From: Taxillus chinensis
Lineage: Eukaryota > Streptophyta > Magnoliopsida > Santalales > Loranthaceae
Direction: 5' to 3'
Assembly: GCA_023512835.1 (NCBI GenBank)
Contig: CM042084.1
Span: 46,113,609 to 46,177,608 of the forward strand
Length of the DNA: 64,000 bases
The notes beneath the pieces are model-generated. The model saw nothing but the letters and a program-made list of their open reading frames with translations. It was not told the DNA's origin and ran no database searches. The translations under genes and the position numbers were made by a program. Positions 32,922 to 44,332 of the stretch are shown here, piece by piece (position 1 is the first letter of the stretch; each line of letters opens with the position of its first letter).

Positions 32922-34116
32922 TGTTGGATCAAACCTAGAATTTGGATGATGCGATTAAAACCCTATGTAATTTGTTTTGAGATCTTCTATGTCTATTCTA
33001 AGTTATTGCAGAAGATAAAACTCTAAATCGGATCTTCACTCGTGAGAGCAAAGCTAAGGACAGGATACATAATCCTGATCTGGACCAACATGAGTGCTCT
33101 CAAATACTTGGTAAATAACCAAGCCCTCATACGGAATAAGGATTATTCGTGCAGACTAAACACTTCAAGTTATAGACCAAGGAATCCACATCTTACATTG
33201 CTGAATAAGGACCCAAGTCCTTTGTTCGCTCAGAGTAAGGAAAAGAAATATGGAGTGAGGAATCCAAACCTTTACTCGAGTGGAGTAAGGATGTGCTGAT
33301 ACAGAGTAAGCCATCCGGACCTTTTTCTCATGCGGAGTAAGGAAGCGTTGATACGGAGTAAGCCCTCCGAACCTTTCATTCACACGGAGTAAGGAAGCGC
33401 TGACACGGAATAAGGATTCCAGTATCAATTTAACACAGAGTAAGTAACTACTGACACGGAGTAAGAATCCAAGCTTCACTAACACGGAGTAAGGAATCTT
33501 ACGACGGACTAAGAAGACACTACTTCACTTTATCAGCTTCGCATTCAAGTTATCAGCTTGTTGTGTCCCGATGTAAGAAAGATCTGTTAAATATCTAAGT
33601 CATCTTACATGTGGATCACACGGAGATATAGATAGAGCCTTAAATGCAATTAGGATCACGTGAAGAAATTCAATATGTTTAAAGTCCCAAGATTTTGAGC
33701 ACCATATCGGCGAAAATTAAAACAAAAGCATTTTCTGAGAAGAACTTCAATGCTACACAGTGCTCGTAAAATCCAATTCCAAAAATGTCTCCCAGGCATG
33801 TCTATATATATTAAGCTTTGTATATTTTCACATGGGCGCATACATGTACAAGAGCTCTTAGAGATTAATTTGGCTAGTGTGTGTTATTGTAAAATAGAGT
33901 GCTAGAGAGTTTTAGTAAATCAAAAAGCTTATCATTAGCTTTAATCTGCTATTATTTTGTTGTAATTATCTTTTGATAATAAAACAGAATACTTTCACTA
34001 TCTGGTTATCTTCCGCACTGATTCTATCTTTTAACTAGAAAAGTGTTGTGCTAAAGAAGAAGAAGAGTTTTCGATAAGAGCCTATTCACCCCCCTCTAGG
34101 CTCCTAGGGACCAACA
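32922..34116 (+). repeat. 3' LTR of element E
   Basis: It starts TGTTGGATCAAACC and ends GGGACCAACA. The U3 array of CGGAGTAAGGA motifs spans about 33125-33500 and a TATA run lies at about 33802-33810. It has clearly diverged from the C1 LTRs, fitting an older copy or another subfamily. It is followed directly by copia F LTR sequence. Confidence 0.9.
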
Positions 34117-34478
34117 ATACTATTTTTGTATTTGTATTTAAGAAAAAAAAAAAAAGCTGATCCTACTGTAACAAGGGCTAGACCTTATTGTATCCAAAGC
34201 TTACAATGGATTGGACTCGGTGTAGGTACACCCTCACCATCGTGGAGTAAATCACATTAATCAAACCACGTAAATCGTGTCTTTGTCTTTTACTTCCTAT
34301 ACATACCTGCTATTAATTTGATATTGCATAAGACACTGAAATACCACTCAAACAAGAACCACATCTGTACAATACCTCTTAAAACTATAGGAAATAGTTT
34401 TAAGTATACAGATTCACCCCCCTCTCTGTATACACACACATATACCCAGACGATCTTGCTTGGATCTTGGGAATATCA
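34117..34478 (+). repeat. 5' LTR of F, 3' portion only
   Basis: Sequence from ACTATTTTTGTATTT to GATATTGCATAAGACACT matches 53010-53230 in the 3' LTR. It then continues about 130 bp further, ending GGGAATATCA next to the primer-binding site. The left part is separated by insertion E and lies outside the window. Confidence 0.82.
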
Positions 34479-34480
34479 AT

Positions 34481-34492
34481 TGGTATCAGAGC
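34481..34492 (+). other. Primer-binding site of F
   Basis: TGGTATCAGAGC begins two bases after the LTR end (34478). It is intact. Confidence 0.9.
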
Positions 34493-34649
34493 TAAGTTCT
34501 CACTGGAGACAGATCTATCACTCTGTAGAGAAGTGATCACACATATTGATATATTTGCGTTGTTGAGATCTATGGCTTAACATCTTAGTGACCAAGCACG
34601 AGTTCATTGGTATATTTTAAAGAAATAGAGATTCCTATCAGCGAACCGA

Positions 34650-35567
34650 GTACTAGCTCCAACTACGTAAAAAGAGTGCCTATTTTTATGGCACAAATTA
34701 CAAGATGTGGAGAGCAAGAATGGAGACGGTATTTATGTCCATGGGTATGGACATTGAGCGGGTAATCAGAGATGGATACATAGAACCAGCCAACGACAGA
34801 GAACCCACAAAAGCTGAATGAATAACCTATGAGCTAAATGGCAGAGCTCTGAGTGTGATTACATCAGCACTCACAGAGTCTGAATATGCAAAGGTGATGG
34901 ACTATATAGTAGCAAAGGAGCTATGGGATAGACTGGAAAGTGCCTATCAAGGTGATGGCAGACTAAAGGAAACTAGGCTGCAATTGTATACTCAGAGATT
35001 TGAAGCTCTCAAAATAGAGGAGCAGGAGAGTGTACAAGAGTTCTTTGTACGGTTAACAGAGATTGTCAATGACATGAGAAGCATGGAAAAAATAAGAAGA
35101 ACTTTGCAATTGTAAAGAAGGTGCTAAGAGTTCTACCCAAGAGATTTATTCCAAGGGTGGAAGTTCTAGAAAATAGTCGGAACCTGGAGACAATGACATT
35201 GCAAGAGTTGCAATGTAGTCTGACTGCATTCGAAATGAAGTTGCACTCTTATGAAGAGTCATCTACTTTAACATCAAAGCCTACAACCAAGGAATCAAAA
35301 GAAGTAGCCTTTAAGACTACGAAGAAATTAAAAATTAAGAAAGAAGCTGAGTCCTCAGAAGAACAAGAGGACAGTGATAGTGAAGATGGTGAAGATGAGG
35401 TTGTAGCCTACTTCACTAGAAAATTTAGAGGAGGTGGAGTAGGGAAGCAAGCTGCAGGAAAAGGGAAAGGTGGATTTTCCCTTAGGTGTTTTAAGTGTGG
35501 AAAGCCAGGGCACTTTGCATCTCAATGCAAGGTGAAGGCTAATGACTTGGATGATAAAGCCTTATAG
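34650..35567 (+). pseudogene. gag: Gag of element F (UBN2-type domain and first CCHC knuckle)
   Basis: The frame containing GTNYKMWRARMETVFMSMG (about 34690-34745) is a copia Gag N-terminus, broken by TGA near 34819. Coding continues with ELWDRLESAYQGDGRLKETR (about 34917-34976) and KVLRVLPKRFIPRV to 35567, after a stop near 35113. An acidic stretch precedes an intact knuckle CFKCGKPGHFASQC (about 35488-35529). Two or three lesions break an otherwise long frame. Confidence 0.8.
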
Positions 35568-36898
35568 GAAAAGGACGCAAAATGGAAGAAGTCATCATAC
35601 CGAAGAAACAATTCCACAAGGAAACCAGCAACTCCACAGAAGAAGAAAGGCTCACACAAGAATTATATGAGCTAGATCTCTGAATCAGATGATGAATATG
35701 CATATTCATCAGATTATGCTTTTGTCGCCAAGATAGAGGTGGACAATGGCAGCACTACCTCGGAGGAGGAAGAGGCGAGAAGAAGAAGAAGTTGATTTGG
35801 AGGAAGAGCTCGAGCTTGCAATAGAGGAGATCTGCATGAGAGGGTGTAGGATCAAGCAGCTCAAAGAAGAGCTCAAGCAAGCCAAGGGAGAGCTTGTAGA
35901 AGTCAGAGGAGAAAAAGACAAGGTGTTGGAGGACTCAAAGAAGTTCTGAGAGGAAATTGTCAGCCTAAAGCTCAAACTAGAGGAGCAAATCAAGATATGT
36001 GAGGACATTACCACAGAACTCACCACCAGAGATATAACAATCCAATGACTTAAAGAAGAACTGGTAGACCTTCGAAAGAAACTCTCAAAAGACAAGGCCA
36101 CTCAAGCCTCAACCTTTGAATGCATCCATATCACATCTCTCACAACACCACAGATTGCTCAGAAAACTGGGGCAACACTGCAGGAGGCTAGGAAGGAGAT
36201 CACGACACTGTAGATGGCGAGGAAGGTCATCAATCCAAATTTCCATGACAATCCTAAGAAGACCACCGTTGTGACCCAAAGCCACAAGAAAGGAAAGGGT
36301 GGTGTAAATGATGAGAAGATGGAGATACATCCGAAGGAGTCCAAGACTACTGGAGTGAACAAATGCATTCAGAAATCTGAGCATTCCAAGAATGTGAAGA
36401 AATCTAATGCAAATGTCATTTCTACGAGTGTGCAGGTGCCCCCAGGAAAGAAGGTAAACCTGTGAAGCCAATTATCAAGGCCAAGCCTGTTTTAAAGAAG
36501 ATCCCAAATGTTCAAAAGTTTAGCGACACCAGGTTTCAGGGTCACTGCTACTACTGTGCGGTATGGGGTCACATGACCAGATTTTATTGGTGGAGCCAGT
36601 ACAAGCTTCTGGAACAGACATGAAAACATCCAAAAAGAGCTTGTATCTTACGGAAAGAAGGAAACCAGTAAGAAGTTTTTGCACTTACTGTCAAAAATAA
36701 GGACATGATGAGACTTCATGTTGATGGAAGCCAAAGCCCATTACCACGAACAACAAATTTGTTGTACTTAGAGGCTTGTGATAAGTGTGGCAGTGAATGT
36801 CATAGTGCAAGGAAAGTACTTATTCCTGAACAGAATAAAATGAACACTGTGAAGGTTCAAGAGAAAAGAAAAGAGAAAGCATTTTAGAAGACTGTGAA
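35568..36898 (+). pseudogene. gag: Gag C-terminal region of F: coiled coil and damaged second knuckle
   Basis: A Glu/Lys-rich coiled coil is encoded at about 35746-36100 (LEEELELAIEEICMRG, then KQLKEELKQAKGELVEVRG). A basic linker follows at 36214-36465. The second knuckle reads CYYCAVWGHMTRFY at about 36548-36590, where the final Cys position is Tyr. The layout parallels the second knuckle of C1 and E. Stops at 35947-35949 and elsewhere break the frame. Confidence 0.68.
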
Positions 36899-39245
36899 TG
36901 TAAGGACCCGTATTTGAGGGGTTCTTAGAGTTAGCCTTGCGATTGGGACTTGGTCCTAGACAATTGACATCAGAACAGTAATGTGCTAGTCGAATGGAGA
37001 ATTTTGACTATACTTGGGCTCAAGTTGGAGTTCGAGGCCCTAAGGGGTATTTTGGGAATTTCACATATCGTAAATAATATTTATTTGACAGATTTATTTT
37101 AAATATTTGTTGGGCTTAATGAATTGGGCTGTTGAGCTTAAGAGATGGGTTAGAAAACCTTGGCCTTTGGGCTTATAGATGATGGGCTTTAGATTAATCA
37201 AAACTACGTCGTTTTGATGTAGGGATTCACTTAATCAAAACTACGTCGTTTTGATTATGTGGGAATATATATAAAGAAAAAGGGCTTGAAAATTAGGGGA
37301 TTTCTCATTCCAAAACCCTAGCAGCCGTCACCCCTTGAAAGAGAGAGAAAGAAACACGGCCAGAGAGGGAGACTGCCGAAAAGAGGGAGACACAGCCTGA
37401 GACGGCGAGGACGATCCAAGGCCGGCGATCCAAGGTCGGACGGGAGCCCGAAAACGTGATTGCTAGAATACAATGACCAGTTGTATTCTCTGACTTTGAG
37501 GTAGGGATTCGTTGTCAACCCTTGTACCTCCTCCAAATTCTGGAATTTCACCTGTTGTGATTCTTCTCTCAACCCCAATTCTGAATGAGATAATTAATAT
37601 ATATATATAAACATGTAGATGTGTGTGGGATTAATATGAGATTTTTAATATATATAATTGAAAATAATTAAGTTGGATGCCTTGGATTTGTCTGGATGGG
37701 TAGTTTGGCATGAGTATTCCAACTGGAATTGAAAAGTAGGCTGTGTATCCAATTTTTAAAACCTAATAACTCACAAACGAAAAGGAATTTAAGATGGATT
37801 CTTTAGAGAGAAGTCATTAGAATAACAAAATAATGATCACTGTGCAAAAACATGGCTGCACGCCATATTGCACGCCATATCCCCATATGGCGTGCACATC
37901 CAATTAGTCTGAAAATTTACCCCAGTCTTCCTTGAGACATGTGGAAGTTAGGGAGCCAAAAATAACCTTGCACGTCATATGGCCCATATGACGTGCACCC
38001 TTCATTTTGCCTCCTTTGGCTGCCCCGTTTAGCCAGAAGTCCCTTGTGTGGAAAATAGAGTGATTTGAATGATGTCCATGAGTTGAGTTTGCCTAGAAAC
38101 TTGCCAAAACAGTTCAAAAACACTTACATAGGTAAAACTGTAAACTGTGAATGTTATTGAGAGTGTTGCTGCACTGCATGAGCTGAGTACACTGTTGAGT
38201 TATTTTGTTATGCCTGAGTTGTGTTTGCTAAGCTATATTAACATGTTTGTATTGAGATATATTGTTAAGTACCTTGTACTGAGTTGGGATGTACACCTGA
38301 GTTGCATTACTGAGATATACTTGCGCTTGAGCTGTGTTTACTGAGATGTACTCTGATGTACTTGCTGAGATGCTGTGAATTTGTGATTGAGTTTGAGTAC
38401 CCAAATACATGTGGGTTGAACTGAGTTATGGGCCAGGCACAATTATTGGACCCTTTGAGATTTTGCCAGGGCTGCGGTCCTGAGTCTCGGTGTAGCACTC
38501 ACGACAATGGGCTAAGTCTGCACCCATTCCTGAGGGTAGGTATGGCGTCCAAGGAGGTGATGGCCATATCTGACTCGGGTGGAAAATGTTGCATTGGTGA
38601 CCATGCAACATTTGCCTGCATGTGGTATGTCATGTCGCCGTGGTGGCGGGGTGTCCTCTGCCCTCCAGTGTGGGCATAGGTAAATGGTGTGTTACTAGGT
38701 GATGTGTGTTGTTTAGTTTTAGGCACTACACGAGCACAAGCATACACTTGTCATGCATATTGTAGAGTGGGATGGGTCTGGGGAGACTTGAACCCTACTG
38801 AGCTATGGTTTGCTCACCCCTCCTATAAACTGTTCTTTTGCAGGGTCTAGCATGCGGTAGGTGAAAGAGTTGTGGTGGTAGGCTACTGAGGCTGAAGACT
38901 TATTATTAATTTTATTGCTTTTGTGGACCTGTGTTTTATGGTTTGGATTGGTTATAAACAATATGTTGTAGTTTGATGGGAGTTTTTCCCAGTTGAGTTG
39001 TAATAAATTTGGAACTCTTCTTGAGATGTAATAGATTGAGATATGTTTATTGTTTGATCTATGTTTGTGTGCGTGGTTTGGGATCAGGAGCATGCCCCGT
39101 GGCATGTTAGCCTGGTTGTACAGGTTTGGGACAGCACCCGTGACATAAGTCCTTTGTTGGTGCTTGCACCAACCCCTTGACCCTTCGGGTGCGGGCATGG
39201 GCAGTTACTCCTCATTTCCAAGTGAGAGGAAATTGGGGCGTAACA
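36899..39245 (+). repeat. Solo LTR of the Tekay-related gypsy family, TSD GTGAA
   Basis: It starts TGTAAGGACCCG and ends GGGGCGTAACA, i.e. the family LTR in plus orientation. It is flanked by perfect GTGAA duplications (36894-36898 and 39246-39250). It has the promoter module (palindromes 37197-37218 and 37234-37255, TATA at about 37266-37274) and CCCC-loop inverted repeats (37870-37895, 37970-37996). At 2347 bp it is longer than the other family LTRs and has a distinct R-U5, so it represents a separate subfamily. Confidence 0.92.
37197..37274 (+). promoter_or_regulatory. Promoter module of the solo LTR
   Basis: Two ACGT palindromes spaced 37 bp (37197-37218, 37234-37255), both with intact CGs, are followed 11 bp downstream by TATATATAA (about 37266-37274). 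Confidence 0.6.
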
Positions 39246-39329
39246 GTGAAGCCTACGCCTCAGCGGGAGTGCTTCAAGTTTAAAGTAAAACAGGAAGAGC
39301 ACTTCAAGTCTAAAGTAAAATAAGTCTAC

Positions 39330-39778
39330 ATGGCTAAGGGGAAGGAAGTGGCTCATATTGCTGAGATTGCATTGAAGGCAAACATTAAGGACAGACAATG
39401 GATCCTTGATAGTGGATGCTCAAGTCACATGACTGGTGATCTAAAGAAGTTGTCAGATGTTAATAAAGACAAATCTAGCAAGGTGAGATTTGGCAATGAC
39501 AGCTCTCTGAAAATCAAGGGGCTAGGATCTGCCAAATGGGGAAAGAATAAACTAAGAATGTTCTACACGTTAAAGGATTGAAATACAATCTGGCATCTGT
39601 CAGCCAGCTATGTGATGCAGGTCATGAAGTGACCTTCACAAAAACAAGTTATCAAGTGAAGAGAGAAAACGGCAACACATTAATAGCTGGAAGAAGGACA
39701 GATGGGGACTTGTATATGATTAATGAAAACAAGACCCATAGTTGTCATATAACGAAGATTGAAGAGAATGAACTTTAG
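39330..39778 (+). pseudogene. Aspartic protease and pre-integrase start of F
   Basis: The frame reads WILDSGCSSHMTGDLKKLSD (active-site DSG at about 39407-39415), then VRFGNDSSLKIKGLG. A frameshift near 39575 leads to KYNLASVSQLCDAGH and TDGDLYMINE, the normal copia continuation to pre-integrase. The protease core itself is uninterrupted. Confidence 0.78.
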
Positions 39779-40640
39779 CATAGAAGACTGGGACATCTCA
39801 ATCAACAGAATATGAGGAGACTTGTAAAATGCAAGGCTATCAGAGACATCCCAGATATTAAAAGAGAAAGAGAGCATGTCTACTCAGTATGCTTATATTG
39901 AAAACAGACCAGATTTCATTACAAGGTAAAGGAGTATAATTCAGAAGTAGCTCTAGATATTGTGCATACTGACCTATGTGGACCAATGAGAAATAAAGGA
40001 CTCAATGGTGAGAGGTATTTCATTCTATTTGTGGATGACTTCACCAGAAGAACTTGAATAATGTACTTAAAGCACTAGACATAAGCTCTGGAGTGCTTCA
40101 AGAAGTATAGAAGAATGGCTAAAAATGATTGTGGTTGAAGAATTAAAATCTTAAGATCTGATCAGGGTACTGAGTTTACTAATGAAGCCTTTGAAAAGTA
40201 TTTGAATAAACATGGGATTCAGCATTAATTATCAGCAACAAGAACTCCACAACAAAATGGGGTAATTAAAAGGAAGAACAGGGCTATCATTAAAATGGGT
40301 AGAACCTTCCTACTGGAAGCTAATCTACATGCAAAGTTTTGGACAGAGGCCACTAAAACAGCAGTACATTTACTAAACAAAGTAACATTGAGACCAAGGA
40401 CAGACTGCACACCTTATGAATTATGGTGTGGGAAGAAGTCAACAGCCAAGTACTTCAGAATATTTGGGAGTCCTTGCTTTGTAAAGATAAAGGAGCAAGG
40501 AAGAGGAAAATTTCATACTAGATCTGAGGAAGGAACATTTGTTGGGTACTCAATTCAGACAAAGGGGTTTAGAGTATTTCTTCCAAGACTTGGAAAAGTA
40601 ATAACTTCAAGTGAAGTTAAGGTTGATGAGAACTGGAAGA
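39779..40640 (+). pseudogene. Integrase of F
   Basis: After a TAG at 39776-39778 the sequence encodes HRRLGHLNQQNMRRLVK (HHCC region), VHTDLCGPMRNKG, FVDDFTRRT, LRSDQGTEF and RTPQQNGVIKRKNR. At the third catalytic position Glu is replaced by Lys (GVIKRKN against GVAERKN or GVVERKN in E and C1). Several TGA/TAG codons fall between about 40056 and 40230. The C-terminal part (40295 on) is open: EATKTAVHLLNKV, CTPYELWCGKK, FVGYSIQTKGFRVF. Confidence 0.78.
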
Positions 40641-41817
40641 AGGATGTAACTGAGGATAAGAATCCAGAATTTGAAGAAGAAGAACCTCAGGAAGAAGAAA
40701 AGTTTGAGCATGAAAAAGAAAAGAAGAATGACACAGACTTTGAGAAGTCTAATGAAGATGAGAAGGAAGATTCCAATTCTAGCGAAGATTCTAGTAAGAA
40801 AACTAGGAGGACATGGTCCAGTGTACATGACAAGGATCAGATCCTTGGTGATCCCAAAGTAGGTGTAACAACTAGGAGAAAATTTACAAGAGCTACTGCA
40901 TTACTCTCACAAATTGAACCAAAGTTAGTTGGAGAAGTAGCAGAGGATGACGCTTGGATCAAAGCAATGAATGAGGAGCTGGATCAAATTGAAAAAAACA
41001 AGACATGGGAGGTTGTTCCTAGACCAAAACACAAGAATGTCATCGGCACCAAGTGGGTATTCAGAAATAAACTGAATGAGGATGGCAAGGTTGTGAGGAA
41101 CAAGGCTAGACTGGTATGCAAAGGATACTCTCAGATTGAGAGTATTGATGTGGATAAAACATTTGCACCAGTGGCAAAGCTAGCAATAATCAAGATGTTT
41201 CTTGCGTTAGTAGGACATATTCAAAGTTTATCAGATAGATGTGAAGTTTGCATTTCTGAATGGTTTGCTAAAAGAAGAAGTATATATTGAGCAACCAAAT
41301 GGAGTACAGATTGCTGATGATGAGACACATGTATGCAGATTGAAGGCTCAAAGACACATGTATGCAGATTGTATGGCCTAAAGCAAGCTCCTAGAGCATG
41401 GTACAACTGATTGGATGATATTTAAAGGGAATGAATTTCAGTAGAGGTACAGTGGATCATAATCTGTATATTTTGAATTCAGATAGAGGATAGCTGGCTA
41501 CCATAGTCTATGTAGATGACATTATTTTCGGGGAAAGTCACTCAAAATTATGTGAAGAATTTGCTAAAAGGATAAGTGATGAATTTGAAATGTCTCTCAT
41601 AAGGGAATTAACCTACTTCTTAGGACTGTAGATTAGGCAGACTGTTGATGGTATTTTCATATCTCAGCACAAGTATGCCAAGGAAATACTAAATAAGTAT
41701 GGTATAAAAGATAGCAAGCCTGTTAGAACCCCAATGGCTACAGGCTGCAAACTATACAAGGATCATGAAGGCAAAAGTGTAAATCAGAAAGAGTATCGAG
41801 GCATGATTAGAAGCCTC
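40641..41817 (+). pseudogene. Reverse transcriptase of F, 5' part (interrupted by B)
   Basis: An acidic linker is followed by [40 protein letters not shown] and [18 protein letters not shown] frameshift near 41225 and a small duplication near 41340 (the GACACATGTATGCAGATTG-type run occurs twice) damage the middle. YVDD is at 41509-41520. The reading stops at RSLLY, where element B is inserted; the TTATA duplication lies in this codon run. Confidence 0.8.
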
Positions 41818-42306
41818 TTATATGTCACGCCCCGGATTTCCAACCCGAGGAAACCGGTACGTGACTCCCCTTTTTACCCACACGGAGGGCAAAGGGGTTA
41901 GGATACAAACCAAGAACTGAACATTTTAAACATTCACAACACATTCAAGAAAAATAAAGTCCATCAAGTCCACAAACCAAATCAGGTCTTTAATACAAAG
42001 TCTTCTTTTCAATCCATCCCCATTGGGGTTACATCGATTCCCATAATAAAATAACATAAACAATAAAATAAATAAGGTCTTCCACCTTGGGGTCCCACCT
42101 AACGCCTGTAGGTTCCTGTAAAGAAAACAACATGGTAGGAGGGGTGAGCAACCACAGCTCAGTAGGGATCATGTCTCCCCAACCCATCCCATGCACCTAA
42201 TATCTACATGCCTTGTGTACAAGTGCCGTGTCGTGATAAAATTATTCCACCAGATATAGTTACAGGTATAACAAGAAGCACAATCATACATGGGCTGGTA
42301 CATAAA

Positions 42307-42480
42307 CACTCCTGGGCTTCCACCCACCGGGTTTGAAGAACGGTCCCGGGCTTCCACAGCCACCGGGTTCTACAAAACAGTCCCGGGCTTCCACAGCCAC
42401 CGGGTTCCACAAAACAGTCCCGGGCTTCCACAGCCACCGGGTTCCACAAAACAGTCCCGGGCTTCCACAACCACCGGGTG
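42307..42480. repeat. 37-bp tandem repeat, five copies, in the B 3' LTR
   Basis: The unit starts TCCCGGGCTTCCACAGCCAC and recurs at 42344, 42381, 42418 and 42455, with a diverged first copy at about 42307. The 5' LTR has only four units. Confidence 0.92.
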
Positions 42481-43118
42481 TACAAGCAAACACGCAGCAC
42501 ACATGGCCATACAGGCATAACATCAAACACTTAGTATGCTTAGTCACACAGGAATAACATCGAACACTTAGCATGCATATATCCACAAGCTCATAAACCC
42601 AGCCACACAGACATAATCTAACACACTGGACGTGCGTGGCCTCACAGGCATTACCTCAAACACATAACATGCACAGCCTCACCGGCATTACCTCAAACAC
42701 ATAACATGCACAGCCTCACAGGCATTACCTCAAATACATAACATGCACAGCCTCACAGGCATTACCTCAAACACTTGGCAGGCATATATACATATATCCA
42801 AACAACACGCCATTGAAGGCTAACATTCATATAGGAGATCACACCTATATGAATTTACATATAAATAGTATGATAACAAGGACAATATCCAACGGGTAAT
42901 TCACCACAGGGCCTAACCCCGGATCGGGTATAAGAAAACAACCCCTACCTTAAAGAAGATCCTCCTTGCTCCCGCGTTAGATGCCGTCCTCCCCACGCAA
43001 GATGCTCCGGCAACGAACCAGCTTCTCCCCCCTTTCCCTCTCTCTAGCTCTCTCTCTCTCCATGACGGCTGCAATGGCTGAAAAACCCCTAACCCTAGAA
43101 CAAGGAGTCTCCTCATCC

Positions 43119-43195
43119 TTATATAGGCCTCCCACTATCAAAACGACGTAGTTTTGATTAAGTGAAACCCAGGATCAAAACGACGTAGTTTTGAT
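43119..43195 (-). promoter_or_regulatory. Promoter module in the B 3' LTR
   Basis: Palindromes lie at 43137-43158 and 43174-43195, both with intact CGACGT, next to a TATA run (minus CCTATATAAGG, about 43118-43128). Confidence 0.55.
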
Positions 43196-43623
43196 CACAC
43201 AAGTTAGCACCTTTCCGCACCCATATAGGCCAAAATACTCGGAATTTCAACATGGTCCTTTGGAGAAAGTTCCTTAGAATGTCAAAACCAAGGGAACCAT
43301 GCAAAAATATGCATGACGCCAATTTGCACGTGAATTCCCCAATTCACGTGCAACTCCATATGCACTCCAAATGCTCTCAAACTTCACCCCTAGCCTCCTT
43401 GCATCATTTAGAAAACAACCACACTTGCACGTGAATTGGACCCATATCACGTGCACCTCACATACATGTCCATTTGGCCTGAAACTTCGTGGTAGATAGA
43501 GGACACCATTCTAAGCATCTTTCCTTTTGCACGTGAATTCATTGGAGTCCATTTACTAGGTCAAAATCTAGAAAAACTCTACTCATGAGGCAAACCGACT
43601 AACTCAAGGTACGGGTCCTTACA

Positions 43624-43638
43624 TCCTCTCCCCCTTAA
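43624..43638 (-). other. Polypurine tract of B
   Basis: The minus strand reads TTAAGGGGGAGAGGA directly before the 3' LTR start TGTAAGGACCC. Confidence 0.9.
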
Positions 43639-43957
43639 GACTTTTCGTCCTCGAAAAGAAATGACATAAGAGGAAAACAAACACAAGCTACCCATTTGCC
43701 ACACGGCGAGCCACAACACCCAAATGGGTCATACACCACGCACAAAGACAACAAAGACATAACAAGCACCACCATAATCCATAACCACAATAATGCACAT
43801 AACACATGTCCACATGGCACGAATACACATCTCAAGGCACATCACAAATAAGAACACATCTCTTTAAAAGACAATACAAATACATCAACTAATACAAGAA
43901 AACACATCACAAGAAAACATCACTATCCATCCCTTGGCCAACAGCCACCTCCCACGC

Positions 43958-44332
43958 TTAAGATTGTTCGTCCTCGAACAAGTCTGGGTGCTGCTCACGC
44001 ATCACGGACTCACGTTCCCATGTCTCCTCCTCAATGCCACGGTGCTGCCACAGCACGACCGAACCAAAGGAATAAGCACGACCACGCAAAAGCTTCTCTC
44101 GCCGATCTAGGATACGGATAGGGGCCTCAATGACGGACATGTCATCCGCAATGTCCAACGTCCCCCAATCAATCACATGAGTGGGGTCAGGGTGATACTT
44201 CCGCAACTGGGACACGTGAAACACGTTGTGCACTCGACTCAGCCGCGGTGGCAACGCTAACCGGTAGGCCACAAGCCCCACACGATCCAGAATCTCAAAA
44301 GGACCAATTAACCGCGGAGATAGCTTGGAACC
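43958..44332 (-). pseudogene. C-terminal integrase tail and chromodomain of B
   Basis: The minus-strand frame 44281-43958 reads [20 protein letters not shown] (conserved integrase tail), [17 protein letters not shown], then [19 protein letters not shown] and HPDLF. The last part is the chromodomain pattern (VxWxH...EEATWE) typical of Tekay chromoviruses, thought to steer integration to heterochromatin. A frame break separates it from the integrase core at about 44333. Confidence 0.82.

Larger units (their letters stand above)
2889..34116 (+). mobile_element. SIRE/Maximus-like Ty1/copia element E, degraded and heavily interrupted
   Basis: The plus-strand pieces 2889-4006, 5416-7110, about 20113-22407 and 30876-34116 line up in order with the complete relative C1 (7389-19922). 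They supply gag, protease, the integrase core, the post-pol ORF, a polypurine tract and a 3' LTR. The piece equivalent to C1 about 11830-14460 (integrase C-terminus, RT, RNase H) is missing and replaced by fragment D. The 5' LTR and gag start lie left of the window beyond insertion G. The 3' LTR ends at 34116 inside the 5' LTR of copia element F, so E is younger than F and older than G, C1, A and the solo LTR at 4007-5415. Confidence 0.85.
41823..43623 (-). repeat. 3' LTR of B
   Basis: The plus strand runs TGTCACGCCCC to GGGTCCTTACA. It contains five 37-bp tandem units (about 42307-42480), CACAGGCATTACC-type repeats (about 42510-42790), the promoter module (43119-43195) and inverted repeats at 43326-43351 and 43427-43454. 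Confidence 0.92.

Noticed and set aside
42344..42480. CRISPR-like regular repeat
   Set aside because: Units are directly adjacent without unique spacers, inside a plant LTR; it is a minisatellite.
42290..42586. Repetitive Gly/Pro-rich frames on both strands (and 49618-49910)
   Set aside because: They arise from the 37-bp tandem repeat in the B LTRs; 37 is not a multiple of three, so all frames look repetitive. No start context or family match.
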